NCBI GenBank assembly: GCA_031254685.1
Contig: JAIRTZ010000021.1
Span: 1 to 8,011 of the forward strand
Direction: 5' to 3'
Source of the DNA: Methanomassiliicoccaceae archaeon
GTDB taxonomy: Archaea > Thermoplasmatota > Thermoplasmata > Methanomassiliicoccales > Methanomethylophilaceae
Length of the DNA: 8,011 nucleotides
Every line of letters begins with the position of its first letter. Positions within the stretch are counted from its first letter, which is position 1. The notes under the pieces were generated by a model. It was not told the DNA's origin and searched no databases. It saw nothing but the letters and a program-made list of their open reading frames with translations. The position numbers and the translations under genes were made by a program. Positions 6,656 through 8,011 of the stretch are shown in pieces.

Positions 6656-7600
6656 ATGAATCATACAAGCGGTATGGCAGGCGAGATGTTCGGTTATGCG
6701 AAATGGTGGCTGAAATCGATGTTCGGCAGCAAAGCGCCGCTGGTGAACACGATGATCATACATTACGCATGCAACCTCAGGTGCAAGCATTGCAGCATAC
6801 ACAGCGGCTACGCGGAAGCGGAGGCAAAACAGATCAAGACCAAGCTGACGTATGACGAGATCGTCGACGATCTGAAACTTCAGTTCAGGCGCGGCGCCAG
6901 GATCGCGTATTACGAGGGCGGCGAGACGACGATGTGGTCCGACAACGGAAAGGACCTCGGCGACATAATAAAAGCGGCGAAGGACGCCGGATATACGAAC
7001 GTAGGATACACGACCAACGGCACGAATAAATTCTTCACCGGGTCCGATGTGATATCGGTGAGCCTGGACGGCCCGAGGGAGATACACGACATGATACGCG
7101 GCGACGGCGTCTTCGACGAACTGATGAAAAATCTTGACGCCGTCGATTTCAGCGGTTCGATATACGCGAACATGGTACTTCAAAAAGATAACTTGGAGCA
7201 CATAGAGGAAACGGCGAAAATCGTAAAAGAGAACAAAAAGCTCGCCGGCATAATATTCAATTTCATTACGCCTCCGCCGTCCTCCCTGGCGCTGACCCTT
7301 GAAGAAAAGAAAAAGGCGATAGCCGAGATACGTGAGCTCAAGAAACAGGGATATCCGATACTGAACTCGAAGAAAGGCCTGGAACTTCTGGCGGAGGAGG
7401 ACTGGAGCAAAAAGTGCCCCTATCACGTCACCGTCTTCATAATCCCCGACGGCTCGCATCACAACGGATGCCCGATGGCCGGGACACCGTCATGCAAGGA
7501 ATGCGGATTCGCCGCCGTACGCGAATACTATCTGATAAAGAGAGGAAGCATATCCACGATCAACGAGATGTCGTCGATATTCGCGATGTCAAAAAAGTGA
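6656..7600 (+). CDS. Radical SAM protein with C-terminal cysteine cluster, substrate unknown
   Basis: Radical S-adenosylmethionine enzyme of 314 residues. The CNLRCKHC motif gives the three ligands of the catalytic 4Fe-4S cluster (C39, C43, C46). The SAM-binding region follows: YYEGGETTMW (85-94), where GGE is kept but the usual following proline is Thr, then YTTNGT (118-123) and VSVSLDGP-like ISVSLDGP (133-140). The C-terminal part carries four more cysteines (C254, C272, C280, C283; spacing C-x17-C-x7-C-x2-C) with PDG before the second, resembling a SPASM/twitch auxiliary cluster region. Such enzymes modify peptides or proteins or act in cofactor synthesis; which applies here cannot be told, and no precursor peptide gene is seen nearby. 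The longest start is given. Met7 at 6674 is favoured by TATA spacing, and Met11 at 6686 is also possible. Its 3' end overlaps the convergent UbiA-like gene by 12 bp. Confidence 0.9.
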   Translation: MNHTSGMAGEMFGYAKWWLKSMFGSKAPLVNTMIIHYACNLRCKHCSIHSGYAEAEAKQIKTKLTYDEIVDDLKLQFRRGARIAYYEGGETTMWSDNGKDLGDIIKAAKDAGYTNVGYTTNGTNKFFTGSDVISVSLDGPREIHDMIRGDGVFDELMKNLDAVDFSGSIYANMVLQKDNLEHIEETAKIVKENKKLAGIIFNFITPPPSSLALTLEEKKKAIAEIRELKKQGYPILNSKKGLELLAEEDWSKKCPYHVTVFIIPDGSHHNGCPMAGTPSCKECGFAAVREYYLIKRGSISTINEMSSIFAMSKK

Positions 7601-8011
7601 CCCTATCCCGAACACCCGTATGATGATGACGGAGACAACGAACAGTATCTCCGTAAGGAACGCGTTGCCGAAGAACAGCGGCGGCGCGCGGAATATCCAA
7701 TAATCCTTCTTCTCCGTGGTGACCTTCCACGCCTTCAGCGCGAGCGGGAGCGTCATGAACAGTAAAACGAAAACGGGATTGTGATATACCATCACGGCAG
7801 CGAGGATATAGACGAAGACGATGAATGCCTTCGCGACCTTCACGGTACCGCCGATACCGATGCGCACAGCGATGTTCTTCTCTCCGTTGGCAACGTGCGC
7901 CTCGTGGCCGGACAGCGAATCGATCAGCCGCATCATGCCCACGAGCGTTCCCACGATCATCGCGAACACGAAGATCGTAACGTCAAAGACGCCGAGGGCG
8001 AACGTGAACAC
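7589..8011 (-). CDS. UbiA-like membrane prenyltransferase, C-terminal part (5' end outside the window)
   Basis: Only the last 140 residues are visible; the apparent GTG start at the window edge is arbitrary. Membrane helices lie at about 6-26, 57-78, 79-93 and 116-134. The segment MRLIDSLSGHEAHVANGEKN with following IAVRIG (27-52) resembles the second Asp-rich loop of UbiA/MenA enzymes, which transfer polyprenyl chains to aromatic or lipid acceptors using Mg2+. The usual aspartates 8 and 4 positions before the conserved Gly (G43) are G35 and H39 here, with D31 and E37 as the acidic residues. It may therefore be a divergent member or bind metal differently. The acceptor (quinone-like, methanophenazine-like or archaeal lipid) cannot be told. 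A six-T run on its coding strand covers the stop codon and may aid termination. Confidence 0.6.
   Translation of the reverse strand: MFTFALGVFDVTIFVFAMIVGTLVGMMRLIDSLSGHEAHVANGEKNIAVRIGIGGTVKVAKAFIVFVYILAAVMVYHNPVFVLLFMTLPLALKAWKVTTEKKDYWIFRAPPLFFGNAFLTEILFVVSVIIIRVFGIGSLF

Noticed and set aside
6600..6680. Precursor peptide gene next to the radical SAM enzyme
   Set aside because: Only about 30 bp separate the divergent starts, and no small frame with a start signal is present. A precursor could lie outside the window.

Overview
The window looks like a stretch of archaeal chromosome, most likely from a euryarchaeal methanogen or a Thermoplasmata relative. The Methanomassiliicoccales are my first guess, by inference only. 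Reasons: heavy use of ATA (Ile) and AGG (Arg) codons in GC-rich DNA, Shine-Dalgarno sites of the archaeal GGTGAT/GGAGG type, a TATA box placed for leaderless starts, and a DUF1638 gene, a family typical of methanogens. None of the eight visible genes ends in TAG, which would suit a pyrrolysine-using methanogen but is weak evidence.

Region 1 (1-1425) is the 3' part of a gene for an unrecognised modular protein. It is built from about five tandem modules of roughly 90-100 residues in an A-B-A-B-A' order, and a 570-bp direct duplication is still visible in the DNA. Each module begins and ends in a way that loosely recalls the two ends of the phosphate-binding protein PstS encoded next door. This is the least explained part of the window.

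Region 2 (1426-5967) is a compact phosphate-uptake operon: pstS, one gene fusing the two permeases PstC and PstA, pstB and phoU. The three internal junctions share one layout: GGTGA, holding the upstream TGA stop, then four bases, then ATG. This suggests strict translational coupling. A TATA-like element, a 17-bp inverted repeat and a strong Shine-Dalgarno site lie in the 54-bp gap before pstS. A hairpin with a T-run lies just after phoU. PstS would capture phosphate outside the membrane, the fused permease form the channel, PstB supply ATP hydrolysis, and PhoU restrain uptake or signalling.

Region 3 (5962-8011) holds a DUF1638 gene on the minus strand, a divergent radical SAM gene on the plus strand, and the C-terminal part of a UbiA-like membrane prenyltransferase on the minus strand, cut by the window edge. 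The DUF1638 and radical SAM genes share one near-symmetric TATA element placed about 27 bp from a possible leaderless start on each side. Both convergent gene pairs overlap at their 3' ends, by 6 bp (phoU/DUF1638) and 12 bp (radical SAM/UbiA-like). No RNA genes, CRISPR arrays or insertion sequences were seen, and no stretch longer than about 60 bases lacks a gene.
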